Of a DNA stretch of 64,000 nucleotides, positions 43,831-58,953 are shown in pieces. A model generated the notes under the pieces. That model saw only the letters and a list, made by a program, of their open reading frames with translations, was not told where the DNA came from and made no database searches. Both the position numbers and the translations under genes were made by a program. The stretch comes from an uncultured bacterium (GTDB lineage Bacteria > Actinomycetota > Coriobacteriia > Coriobacteriales > Coriobacteriaceae): contig CAJMLY010000006.1 of the NCBI GenBank assembly GCA_905214425.1, positions 1-64,000 on the forward strand. Reading direction: 5' to 3'. Each line of letters starts with the position of its first letter. Positions within the stretch are counted from its first letter, which is position 1.

Positions 43831-44208
43831 TTATTTAGCCTTGGGGCGCTTAGCACCGTACTTGGAACGGGCCTGCATACGGTTCTGGACCGGAGCAGCG
43901 TCGTAGGCGCCACGGATGACGTGATAACGGACACCAGGGAGGTCACGGACACGACCGCCGCGGACGAGCACGATGGAGTGCTCCTGCAGGTTGTGGCCCT
44001 CACCCGGGATGTAAGCAGTAACTTCGATGCCGTTGACAAGGCGAACACGGGCAACCTTACGAAGAGCCGAGTTCGGCTTCTTGGGGCTCGTGGTGAAGAC
44101 GCGGGTGCACACGCCGCGCTTCTGGGAGTTGTGCTGCAGAGCAGCGTTCTTGGACTTCTTGGGCACGGAACGACGGCCCTGGCGAACCAGCTGGTTAATA
44201 GTAGGCAA
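43831..44208 (-). CDS. rpsL: 30S ribosomal protein S12 with arginine at residue 88
   Basis: A 125-residue S12. Start is TTG at 44208, with AAGGAG 6 bp upstream. PKKPNSALRK keeps lysine 43. The second decoding loop reads GGRVRDLPGVRYH, so residue 88 is arginine (codon CGT at 43945-43947) where lysine is nearly universal. In Mycobacterium tuberculosis K88R gives streptomycin resistance. The aspartate beside it, target of methylthiolation in some species, is kept. Confidence 0.97.
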   Translation of the reverse strand: MPTINQLVRQGRRSVPKKSKNAALQHNSQKRGVCTRVFTTSPKKPNSALRKVARVRLVNGIEVTAYIPGEGHNLQEHSIVLVRGGRVRDLPGVRYHVIRGAYDAAPVQNRMQARSKYGAKRPKAK

Positions 44209-44301
44209 AGCGTACTCCTTCTCGAATGATTCCAGCTTTCTGTAAAGTGCAACGGCTTGAATCGAGGGGTCAGCATCCCCCTACGAAACACGCAGTTCGA
44301 T

Positions 44302-44330
44302 AGGATACGTGGCGTTAGCTGTGCCGTCAA
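44302..44330 (-). promoter_or_regulatory. rpsL operon promoter
   Basis: Minus-strand TTGACG (44325-44330) and TATCCT (44302-44307) are separated by exactly 17 bp. The leader to the TTG start is about 90 bases. Confidence 0.72.
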
Positions 44331-44337
44331 CAGACCA

Positions 44338-44356
44338 CGCCGCCGGGCGTATCCAA
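44338..44356 (-). promoter_or_regulatory. Conserved r-protein upstream motif, rpsL copy
   Basis: On the minus strand TGGATACGCCCG and then CGTG match the motif before rplC and rplB. Here it lies just upstream of the -35 box rather than over the -10 region. Confidence 0.4.
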
Positions 44357-44384
44357 AAATTGGTACATTTCCGCAAAGCCTACA

Positions 44385-44421
44385 CAAAAGGAATCCCCTC
44401 CTGTGCGCTTGGGAGGATTCC
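44385..44421 (-). terminator. Hairpin overlapping giant hairpin B, probable terminator
   Basis: On the minus strand GGAATCCTCC pairs with GGAGGGGATTCC (with a bulge), followed by TTTTG. Its upstream half overlaps the outer arm of giant hairpin B, so the two structures exclude each other at that point. Confidence 0.5.
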
Positions 44422-44553
44422 CGGATCGGGCGGCCCAGGTTTTAAGTTTGCTGCTCTACAGTCCTGCGCAAGACGGAAAGCACATTAAGTGCTTTCCTTT
44501 GCGTGCGGAACTCGCGACAAACTTAAAACCTGGGCCGCCCGGTCCGGGAATCC
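44415..44553. repeat. Giant hairpin element, copy B (upstream of rpsL)
   Basis: A 36-base arm (44415-44450) pairs with 44518-44553, with one G-T type mismatch. The inner hairpin is CGCAA, then GGAAAGCAC, loop ATTAA, GTGCTTTCC, and TTGCG. Compared with copy A, the CACGA/TCGTG pair becomes CGCAA/TTGCG and GGAGAGCAC/GTGCTCTCC becomes GGAAAGCAC/GTGCTTTCC, so both strands of each stem changed together. Confidence 0.85.
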
Positions 44554-44577
44554 GACGTGCTCGTTGGGGCAACGCCA

Positions 44578-44620
44578 CCTGCCAAAAAGGGACAGGTTTA
44601 TTTTGGTCGGTTTTATCTGG
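44578..44620 (+). repeat. Short interspersed repeat, copy 2
   Basis: CCTGCCAAAAAGGGACAGG followed by TTTATTTTGGTCGG and TTTTATCTGG. Arms CTGCCAAAA and TTTTGG can pair. See copies at 18671 and 46392. It lies in the gene-free stretch 44209-44760, which otherwise holds the rpsL promoter, giant hairpin B and a terminator. Confidence 0.6.
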
Positions 44621-44723
44621 GGAAACGTCGCGCTCCGGCGGTGATCTGCTTTCGTCTTTCGCATGGAAATCGGCGGCGTTTTCGGAAGTATATCGCTCGG
44701 TCTAACCGTCCATTTAATGCAAA

Positions 44724-44757
44724 ATGGGCCGCCTCCCCTAGTAGGAAGCGGCCCCAA
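44724..44757 (-). terminator. Terminator after anti-sigma-like gene
   Basis: GGGCCGC-x-TCC (44726-44736) pairs with GGA-x-GCGGCCC (44744-44754); on the minus strand ATTTTG follows. Confidence 0.65.
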
Positions 44758-44760
44758 ATC

Positions 44761-45837
44761 TTACGAATAGATGATGGTAAAGGGTACTTCTGTTTCGGTC
44801 TCTCCTGTTGATGTGTATCTCGTGCCCTCAAGCGTTACTGAGACCACTTGATCGACATTGATCAGTTTTGTCGGCACCCAAATGTTCTCTCCGCTATTGC
44901 GTGCCATCGAAACATAGAAATTGTACGCCCCTGCGTCGTCATCTTCGATAATCTGCTCCGATCCATCCTTGTAGCTGACGGTCAGTTTATGATCAACTGC
45001 TTCATAGCCCAGATCATCGATGTGCGTCTGGATGGAAAACGGGCTAATCTCGAGAGGCGAGTCATCAGAGCGGAGTTCCTTTGTATCGACGTGCGCTCCG
45101 ACGTTAAACTCTGGCGTCGATACCTCGATCACCTTCGCATCCTCACCTTTGCCCTCCGTCCAGCTGATATTCCAGGTGACCGCATGTCCCAAATCTCGCT
45201 CGCGATTCCACGAGGCAAAGTACATCGTGCCATTAATGACCGTGTCGCTTGATGTGTCCTTATCAATTGTGCAGCGTGTGTCAGCCCATTCCTCGCCGAA
45301 GTTCATGCTGGGTGTACCGATGCCTTGTTCTTCTTCACCATAGAGAACAAGTTCGCCTGTCTCTGCTGCCGGCTTGTAGTAGTTAACGCCATTTGGATTG
45401 GACAACGTAAACGTCACGGCTCCGCAGCCGTTTTGGTCAATAGCCATCTCATGGATATCAAGCGTATAGCCGTTACCCTCGACGGACAGATTAACCTCCT
45501 GGACTGCACCCTCCAGGCTTTGGGGCGCGATGCCATCACCAAACTCTCTGGTGTAGGTATATTTAGTTCCCGATGAGCCTCCGTTGGTCCAGGTAATGGA
45601 ATCCCCATTGCCGTGGTTTCCCCAGGCTGAGGCAAAATAGCTGGAATTGACGACGGCGTAGGCGACCCCTCCGGTCGCCAACACTCCGGCAAGACATCCG
45701 ATTACGGCAACATACAGAGGTTTCGCGTGACCCTTTCGACGAAGCGGCTTTCCAGCCGCAGCATCAATAACACGGTCGGCAAGATCGCTATCGGCTTGGA
45801 TGGACTCGAAGGCCTGCTTGATTTGATTGGATTTCAC
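44761..45837 (-). CDS. DUF4179-like membrane protein, probable anti-sigma factor
   Basis: A 358-residue protein. A short cytoplasmic N-terminus (1-38) precedes one membrane segment (about 40-62, LYVAVIGCLAGVLATGGVAYAVV). A large, beta-rich extracellular part follows (IDQNGCGAVTFTLSNPNG and similar). This layout, and the 50-bp overlap with an ECF sigma gene upstream, mark it as the cognate membrane anti-sigma factor. The external signal is unknown. The two genes lie between rpoC and rpsL. Confidence 0.7.
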   Translation of the reverse strand: MKSNQIKQAFESIQADSDLADRVIDAAAGKPLRRKGHAKPLYVAVIGCLAGVLATGGVAYAVVNSSYFASAWGNHGNGDSITWTNGGSSGTKYTYTREFGDGIAPQSLEGAVQEVNLSVEGNGYTLDIHEMAIDQNGCGAVTFTLSNPNGVNYYKPAAETGELVLYGEEEQGIGTPSMNFGEEWADTRCTIDKDTSSDTVINGTMYFASWNRERDLGHAVTWNISWTEGKGEDAKVIEVSTPEFNVGAHVDTKELRSDDSPLEISPFSIQTHIDDLGYEAVDHKLTVSYKDGSEQIIEDDDAGAYNFYVSMARNSGENIWVPTKLINVDQVVSVTLEGTRYTSTGETETEVPFTIIYS

Positions 45838-46306
45838 GGTCGCCCTCCTCTAGGATGAATTTGAGCTTCGATCGACCACGAGCTAAACGCGTTCGAGCGG
45901 TCGCGGCTGGCACATGCAGTAACTCGGCAATCTCTGAGGTCGAAAAGCCCAGATAGTAATAGAGCACGATGGGAACGCGGAATCGCTCCGGAAGTCGCAT
46001 AACGTCTGACAGGACCGCCTTGGACTCCTCCTGCGCCGTCGAAAGCGAATCGGCCAGGTTCTCAATATCCTCTACACGCCTCCATGGCTTTCGAAAGAGC
46101 GATTTGCATTCATTGATCGTGACCCGGATAAGCCAGCGGCGAAGATGCTCCCGACTTTCAAAGTGTCCATCGCTTTTGAGCAACTTAAGAAAGACGTCTT
46201 GTGCAACATCGTCGGCATCGGCGCGATCGCGCAGGTACGTCAATGCGATTCGAAACACGACATCCCGGTGATCTTCGACCGCCTGTCTAAAAGCTTGTTC
46301 TTCCAT
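45788..46306 (-). CDS. ECF-type RNA polymerase sigma factor
   Basis: A 172-residue sigma-70-family protein. Region 2 (about 8-75) includes DVVFRIALTYLRDRADADDVAQDVFLKL-type sequence. Region 4 includes LPERFRVPIVLYYYLGFSTSEIAELLHVPAATARTRLARGR with its HTH. There is no region 1 or 3, as usual in ECF sigmas. GGGAGGTG is 5-6 bp from ATG 46306. It overlaps the membrane partner by 50 bp. Confidence 0.88.
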   Translation of the reverse strand: MEEQAFRQAVEDHRDVVFRIALTYLRDRADADDVAQDVFLKLLKSDGHFESREHLRRWLIRVTINECKSLFRKPWRRVEDIENLADSLSTAQEESKAVLSDVMRLPERFRVPIVLYYYLGFSTSEIAELLHVPAATARTRLARGRSKLKFILEEGDREIQSNQAGLRVHPSR

Positions 46307-46391
46307 AATCACCTCCCGGTGATGCTGATATTTCTTGCTGAGGCCCTCACCATAGATACGCTCTGGCCGGACGAAATGTTTCAAATTCAAG

Positions 46392-46433
46392 CAGGAATAA
46401 CCTACCAAAATAAACCTATCCCCTTTTGGCAGG
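46392..46433 (-). repeat. Short interspersed repeat, copy 3
   Basis: The reverse-orientation copy of the motif at 44578: on the minus strand CCTGCCAAAAGGGG, then ATAGGTTTATTTTGGTAGG. CCTGCCAAAA and TTTTGGTAGG pair with one mismatch. It lies in the sigma-factor leader. Confidence 0.6.
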
Positions 46434-46444
46434 TTTTCTTCAAC

Positions 46445-46481
46445 AAAAAAGACCCGCTTCCCTGTTGGGAAACGGGTCTTT
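46445..46481 (-). terminator. Terminator of rpoBC
   Basis: AAAGACCCG-x-TTCCC and GGGAA-x-CGGGTCTTT form a long stem with a 4-base loop; the minus strand continues with TTTTTTG. It lies 27 bp past the rpoC stop codon. Confidence 0.88.
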
Positions 46482-46507
46482 GGAAGGGCGGTTAACGTAC
46501 TTGGAAG

Positions 46508-50983
<4,476 letters not shown>

Positions 50984-50989
50984 AGTCAA

Positions 50990-54481
<3,492 letters not shown>

Positions 54482-54554
54482 CAGGTTTTTCCTCCTTCAC
54501 GGAAATGCTCGGTGGGTTGGCGAGGCATAGCTTCGCCAGTTATCGCAACCTAAT

Positions 54555-54582
54555 AGTTTATCAGGTACCGACCGTTGGGCAA
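54555..54582 (-). promoter_or_regulatory. Probable rpoB promoter
   Basis: Minus-strand TTGCCC (54577-54582) and TAAACT (54555-54560) are spaced 16 bp. The start codon is about 75 bp downstream. It implies rpoBC has its own promoter rather than relying on rplJL, consistent with the inserted galU. Confidence 0.5.
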
Positions 54583-54749
54583 GAAAAGCCTTGACGCGAT
54601 TGAGTTTTTGGAGTAGCAAAGTTTTTCGGCAGAAAACACGCAGGTAGATGTATGTGTATCGAACATCTGTTCATATATTTTCTGTGAACGAGACCGTTGA
54701 TGCGGGACGCTGAACGGCGGAATGGCGACGAGGGTTGGCCGGGCGGAAA

Positions 54750-54916
54750 CTACGTCCCGTTTTGAGGCCTCAAACTGGGTCGCAGTTTCCGGTTGAGCCC
54801 TGTCTGGGAAACTGCATCCCGTTCTGAGCCGATATTCTGGGTCGTAGTTTCCGCTAGGGGCCCCAACCGGAAAGCGCATCCCAGAATTCAGTCAAATTGT
54901 GGGACGCACTTTCCGG
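54750..54916. repeat. 62-bp palindromic tandem repeat, array 4 (3 units)
   Basis: Direct 15-mers start at 54777, 54839 and 54901 (62-bp steps), with inverse arms between. Same family as arrays 1-3, 50 kb away, between rpoB and galU. The rest of the gap 54482-54749 holds the rpoB promoter and AT-rich sequence with no gene. Confidence 0.85.
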
Positions 54917-54935
54917 AGCCAAGCCGTGGCGCGCA

Positions 54936-54970
54936 TAAAAAACGGGCGCAGACCGAAGTCCGCACCCGTA
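54936..54970 (-). terminator. Terminator of galU
   Basis: ACGGG, GC and GAC blocks pair with GTC, GC and CCCGT around a TTCG loop; TTTTTT follows on the minus strand. Confidence 0.78.
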
Positions 54971-54989
54971 AATGTCGATGCCCGAAGGC

Positions 54990-55898
54990 TTATTTGCGCA
55001 TCAAGCCGCCGCGCTCGTCGATGGCGTCCCAGAAGGCGCTGGCAAAGCGAGGATCGCTTGCGGCCATGAGGGCGTTGGTGGCCATCCAGCCAGACGGGGT
55101 GCCGGTGTCGTAGCCCGAGAGCGGGTCGATGACGACAGCGTACATGGCCTCGCGATCGAGCGAGCGGGCCATGGCGTCGGTGAGCTGGATCTCGCCACCC
55201 TTGCCGGCCTGCTGATCGGCGAGCAGGTCCATGACCAGCGGGCTCAGCAGGTAGCGACCGACGATGTACAGGTTGGACGGAGCCGCCTCGGGGGCAGGCT
55301 TCTCGACCAGACCGCCGATACGCCAGACAGCGCCCGGCTCTGCATCGGCAACGTCCTCGGCACCCTCGAGCGAACCGACGCGCTCGCCGGCGATAACGCC
55401 GTAGCGGCTGACTTCCTCGGGCGAGCAAGCAGCGACGGCGATAACCGAAGCGCCACCGTGCTCCTTGGAAACGGCGAGCATCTTGTCGCAGATGTCGCGG
55501 TTAGGCACAACGTAGTCGCCCAGAAGAACCAGGAAGTTCTCCCCTGCCACGGCGTCGGCAGCAGAGCGGATAGCATGGCCGAGGCCCTTGGGCTCGTACT
55601 GATAACGGAAGTCGACCGGCATACCACCAGCGTGGGCGACGGCATCGGCATAGGCGTTCTTGCCGCGCTCGCGCAGCAGGTTCTCGAGCGAACGATCGGG
55701 CTGGAAGTAGTTCAGTAGCTCGGGCTTACCGGGAGAAGTAACGATGATGGCATCGTCGACCTCCTCGGGGTCGAGCGCCTCCTCAACGACATACTGGATG
55801 ACCGGCTTGTCGAGAACCGGCAGCATCTCTTTGGGGGTGCACTTGGTGCCAGGCAGAAAACGCGTGCCAAGACCGGCGGCGGGGATGATTGCCTTCAT
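54990..55898 (-). CDS. galU: UTP--glucose-1-phosphate uridylyltransferase
   Basis: A 302-residue nucleotidyltransferase. It starts MKAIIPAAGLGTRFLPGTK with the nucleotide loop, then PKEMLPVLDKPVIQYVVEEA and GEIQLTDAM. It makes UDP-glucose for glycan synthesis and galactose use. ATG 55898 is chosen by family alignment; an in-frame TTG at 55907 is close to AAAGGA and may be used instead. It interrupts the usual rplL-rpoB order. Confidence 0.93.
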   Translation of the reverse strand: MKAIIPAAGLGTRFLPGTKCTPKEMLPVLDKPVIQYVVEEALDPEEVDDAIIVTSPGKPELLNYFQPDRSLENLLRERGKNAYADAVAHAGGMPVDFRYQYEPKGLGHAIRSAADAVAGENFLVLLGDYVVPNRDICDKMLAVSKEHGGASVIAVAACSPEEVSRYGVIAGERVGSLEGAEDVADAEPGAVWRIGGLVEKPAPEAAPSNLYIVGRYLLSPLVMDLLADQQAGKGGEIQLTDAMARSLDREAMYAVVIDPLSGYDTGTPSGWMATNALMAASDPRFASAFWDAIDERGGLMRK

Positions 55899-56152
55899 GT
55901 TATTCAAGGATCCTTTCGCAGGCGCAGGATGCGCCCTGTGCGTGCGGCACGGCGGCCGCAGACCAAATTGCGATACCGAAGTATCTTACCGCTGGAGCTA
56001 TATGTCGCTACAAGGCAGAGACAATTCTTCAGCAGGTCAACGCAAATTATTGCTCGAATGGTGCAATTTTATTGCCCAACGGTAAGGCACCCGATACGAC
56101 GCAAATCACAGAACACGGCAGTTTAAGCAACCGATGTCGAGGGACTGAAAAA
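55899..56152. other. Gap between rplL and galU
   Basis: An AT-richer stretch expected to hold the galU promoter. No confident promoter, gene or repeat was seen beyond the rplL terminator at its right end. Confidence 0.4.
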
Positions 56153-56186
56153 CAAAAAAGACGGGGCTCGCAATGCGAACCCCGTC
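56153..56186 (-). terminator. Terminator of rplJL
   Basis: AGACGGGG-x-TCGC pairs with GCGA-x-CCCCGTCT; on the minus strand TTTTTTG follows, about 30 bp past the rplL stop codon. Confidence 0.85.
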
Positions 56187-56214
56187 TGCAAAGAAATCTG
56201 GCGAGAAAGCCTGA

Positions 56215-56592
56215 TTACTTGAGGGTGACAGCAGCGCCAGCAGCCTCGAGCTTCTCCTTGGCAGCCTCGGCGTCCTCCTTCTTGGCACCCTCGAGAACAG
56301 CCTTGGGAGCGCCCTCGACGACCTCCTTGGCCTCCTTCAGGCCAAGGTTGGTGAGCTCACGGACGGCCTTGATGACCTGGATCTTGTTGTCGCCGAAGCC
56401 CTCGAGCACGACGTCAAACTCGGTCTTCTCCTCGGCCTCAGCAGCGCCAGCAGCGGGAGCGGCGACAACAGCGGCAGGAGCAGCGGCGGAAACGCCGAAG
56501 GTGTCCTCGATAGCCTTAACGAGCTCGGAAGCCTCGAGAAGGGTCATTTCCTTAAGAGCATCGATGATCTCATCGGTGGTAAGCTTAGCCAT
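56215..56592 (-). CDS. rplL: 50S ribosomal protein L7/L12
   Basis: A 125-residue stalk protein. The N-terminal dimerisation part is KLTTDEIIDALKEMTLLEAS, then an alanine-rich hinge, then the factor-binding domain with EKTEFDVVLEGFG and LGLKEAKEVVEGAPK. It recruits EF-G and EF-Tu. AAAGGA precedes ATG 56592. Confidence 0.97.
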   Translation of the reverse strand: MAKLTTDEIIDALKEMTLLEASELVKAIEDTFGVSAAAPAAVVAAPAAGAAEAEEKTEFDVVLEGFGDNKIQVIKAVRELTNLGLKEAKEVVEGAPKAVLEGAKKEDAEAAKEKLEAAGAAVTLK

Positions 56593-56694
56593 TTCTAAGT
56601 CCTTTCGGTTTCCGTGTCTGTGCACGGAGATCAGTTAAAACACGGCGCGAATACGCCAGGGGTGCGGCGTTGCCGCCGCGGGTGAAAACAGCGA

Positions 56695-57216
56695 CTAGGC
56701 TGCCTTCTGCTCGGAGACCTGCTGGATCGAACGAGCGAGACCAGAGGAAACGCCGTTGACGCAGACAGCGATGTCGCGAGCGAAACCGGAGATGAGACCG
56801 GCGATCTGGCCGAGAAGCTGATCCTTGGTGGGCAGCTCGGCGATAGCCTTAACATCATCAGCGGAAACGGCCTTGCCGTCGGAGATACCGCCCTTGATCT
56901 CAAGGACGCCCTTGGACTTAGCGGAGAAGTCCTTAAGGGCCTTAGCGGCCTCGACCGGCTCGGTCTCGTAGAACACATAAGCAACGGGGCCGGCGAGAAT
57001 CTCGTCGATCTCGGGCTGCTCCTGGTTCTTGAGGGCGATCTTGACCAGGTTGTTCTTGTAGACCTTCATCTCGGCGCCGCACTCGCGAAGCTGATGACGC
57101 AGCTCCTGAGCCTGCTTAACCGTCAGACCGTTGTAGTTGACGACGAACAGACCGGCGTTCTCGGCGATACGGGACTCGATCTCTGCAACCTTGTCGATTT
57201 TGTACTGCTGGGGCAT
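56695..57216 (-). CDS. rplJ: 50S ribosomal protein L10
   Basis: A 173-residue L10 stalk base: VAEIESRIAENAGLFVVNYNG, then LRHQLRECGAEMKVYKNNL. It anchors L7/L12 dimers. In many bacteria the L10-L12 complex binds its own leader to repress translation; the leader upstream fits that model. AGGAGG precedes the ATG. Confidence 0.96.
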   Translation of the reverse strand: MPQQYKIDKVAEIESRIAENAGLFVVNYNGLTVKQAQELRHQLRECGAEMKVYKNNLVKIALKNQEQPEIDEILAGPVAYVFYETEPVEAAKALKDFSAKSKGVLEIKGGISDGKAVSADDVKAIAELPTKDQLLGQIAGLISGFARDIAVCVNGVSSGLARSIQQVSEQKAA

Positions 57217-57239
57217 GAATTACACCTCCTCGAATTCTT

Positions 57240-57432
57240 TCCGGGCACGGTCCGCCACAAGGACGTGACGGGGGCATGTCCAAAAAGAAAGCCCCCGCGC
57301 TGCATGAGCGACGGGGGCGAGAAGACATATCTACTCGACCACCTCGGCTGGCGGGATGTCCCATTAAGCTCGCGGGTAAGACCCGTTTGCGCCGGCTGTC
57401 TCTGGCAGCGGATTCGTGCGTGAACCGAAAGT
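57240..57432 (-). ncRNA. L10 leader of rplJL
   Basis: The 5' untranslated region of rplJ is about 200 bases. On the minus strand it contains AGACAGCCGG, a GGGTCTTACCCGC hairpin, GGGACATCCC and CAGCCGAGGTGG in the order typical of L10 leader RNAs that bind the L10-L12 complex. An intrinsic terminator follows inside the leader, so control is probably by attenuation. Confidence 0.7.
57282..57318 (-). terminator. Attenuator terminator inside the L10 leader
   Basis: GCCCCCGTCGC pairs with GCGCGGGGGC, and TTTCTTTTT follows on the minus strand, about 65 bp before the rplJ start. A second GCCCCCGTC copy just downstream could compete for the same arm. Confidence 0.75.
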
Positions 57433-57461
57433 ATTATGGCGGGGACCCCGGCGTCGGTCAA
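57433..57461 (-). promoter_or_regulatory. rplJL promoter
   Basis: Minus-strand TTGACC (57456-57461) and CATAAT (57433-57438) are spaced 17 bp. The -35 box abuts the outer arm of giant hairpin C. Confidence 0.65.
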
Positions 57462-57663
57462 CGGCAACCCTGGCTGCACACAATTCCACCATCTCGGTCG
57501 CGCCGCCAAAGGCCAGGCGCAAGCTTTTCGCTCGGTCAGGTCCTGGGCTCGCACGAAGAGCACATTTAGTGCTCTTCGGCTCGTGCGGAATCTACGAAAA
57601 GCTTGCGCCTGGCCTTTGGCGGCGCGACCTGTGTTGACTTTGGGGCAGCCAGGGTTGCCGTTG
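57459..57663. repeat. Giant hairpin element, copy C (upstream of rplJ)
   Basis: Outer arms of 19 bp match perfectly (57459-57477 with 57645-57663), and inner arms of 35 bp match perfectly (57496-57530 with 57595-57629). The apical hairpin is CGAAGAGCAC, loop ATTTA, GTGCTCTTCG. The core shares GTCCTG, AGCACATTWAGTGCT and CGTGCGGAA with copies A and B, while the arms are unrelated to theirs. It lies between the aminotransferase stop and the rplJ promoter. Confidence 0.85.
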
Positions 57664-57723
57664 GCCGGCGCGCCCCACGCATAACCCTTATGTCGGTGGG
57701 CTGATGTGTTGCGTCCCTGAGGG

Positions 57724-58860
57724 CTACAAGGTTGAAATGAAGGTGGACAGGCGGCGGAGGCCTTCGTCCAGGTTTTCGTCGGAGACGCAGTAGCTTAGGC
57801 GGATGTGGCCTTCGGTTCCGAAGCAGTTTCCGGGGACTAGGGCTACGTTTGCCTCTTTGATAGCTTTGATGCAGAAGTCTTCGCTTGTTAGGCCGAATTG
57901 TTTGATGCTGGGGAAGGCGTAGAAGGCGCCTGCCGGTTCCACTACGTCGAGGCCCATGGCGTTTAAGGCTACGAGCACGCGTTCGCGGCGGGCTCGGTAG
58001 ACTTCGAGCATGGGGGTTGGGTCGACGGTGAGGGCTCGCGTTGCGGCATCCATCTCAAAGGAGACGGCGCTCGATACTAGGTATTGGTGGGCCTTTGCGA
58101 TCTCGGCGATGACGGGGGCTGCGGCTGCGAGCCAGCCCAGGCGCCAGCCGGTCATAGCCCAGGGCTTGGAGAAGCTCTCGATGACGACCGTCTGCTCGCG
58201 TAGCTCCGGGTGGCGCTGGGCAAATCGCTCGTAGCCATCCACGTAGACCAGGCGGTTGTATACGTCGTCGCAGACCACGTAGATGCCCGCCTGGTCTGCC
58301 ACGCGCGCCACGGCGTCGAGCGATGCCGCGTTAAGGATGCAGCCCGTGGGATTGTTGGGCGAGCAGATGACGATGGCTTTGGTCGCCGGTGTCACGCAAG
58401 CACGAAGTGCGTCCTCGTCAATCTGAAATTGTGCAGGCTCCGTATCCAAAAAGACAGCTTTGGCGTGATTGGCCACGACGATGCTCTCGTACAGGCCAAA
58501 GGCCGGTGTGGGGATGATGACCTCGTCGCCGGGGTTGAGCATAGCCATGAATGTTGCCGACAGTGCCTCGGTCGCGCCGTCGGTCAGGATGACCTCATCG
58601 GCGGAAAACGTAAGGCCCGCGTCCCCCATGTAAGCAGACAACGCCTCACGCAGGGCGGGGCGACCGTTGTTGGGCGGATAGTGCGTATCGCCGCGGCCCA
58701 GCGCGGCGGTCACCTCGGCGCTAATCACATCGGGCGTGGGAAAATCGGGCTCGCCGAGCGCGAGCGCGATGCACCCCGAGTGCTGGGCGGCGAGCGCATT
58801 GATCCGGCGGATACCGGAGGGCCTGAGCGTGGCAAGCGAGGTATTCATGGGCAGTCGCAT
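57724..58860 (-). CDS. Class I/II PLP-dependent aminotransferase
   Basis: A 378-residue fold-type I aminotransferase. The PLP lysine lies in SFSKPWAMTGWRLGW, and SPNNPTG and CDDVYNRLVY are conserved. Family members act on aspartate, aromatic amino acids or methionine-related ketoacids; the substrate cannot be named. AAAGGA lies 5-7 bp before ATG 58860. Confidence 0.87.
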   Translation of the reverse strand: MRLPMNTSLATLRPSGIRRINALAAQHSGCIALALGEPDFPTPDVISAEVTAALGRGDTHYPPNNGRPALREALSAYMGDAGLTFSADEVILTDGATEALSATFMAMLNPGDEVIIPTPAFGLYESIVVANHAKAVFLDTEPAQFQIDEDALRACVTPATKAIVICSPNNPTGCILNAASLDAVARVADQAGIYVVCDDVYNRLVYVDGYERFAQRHPELREQTVVIESFSKPWAMTGWRLGWLAAAAPVIAEIAKAHQYLVSSAVSFEMDAATRALTVDPTPMLEVYRARRERVLVALNAMGLDVVEPAGAFYAFPSIKQFGLTSEDFCIKAIKEANVALVPGNCFGTEGHIRLSYCVSDENLDEGLRRLSTFISTL

Positions 58861-58953
58861 GGCGTTCCTTTCGTAAGGGTTGCACTAGGATAGCGCGGCG
58901 GGGCGCCGCCAGACGGTGTAACCTAAACGGAAACGAGCCGGAAAGGAGATGGC

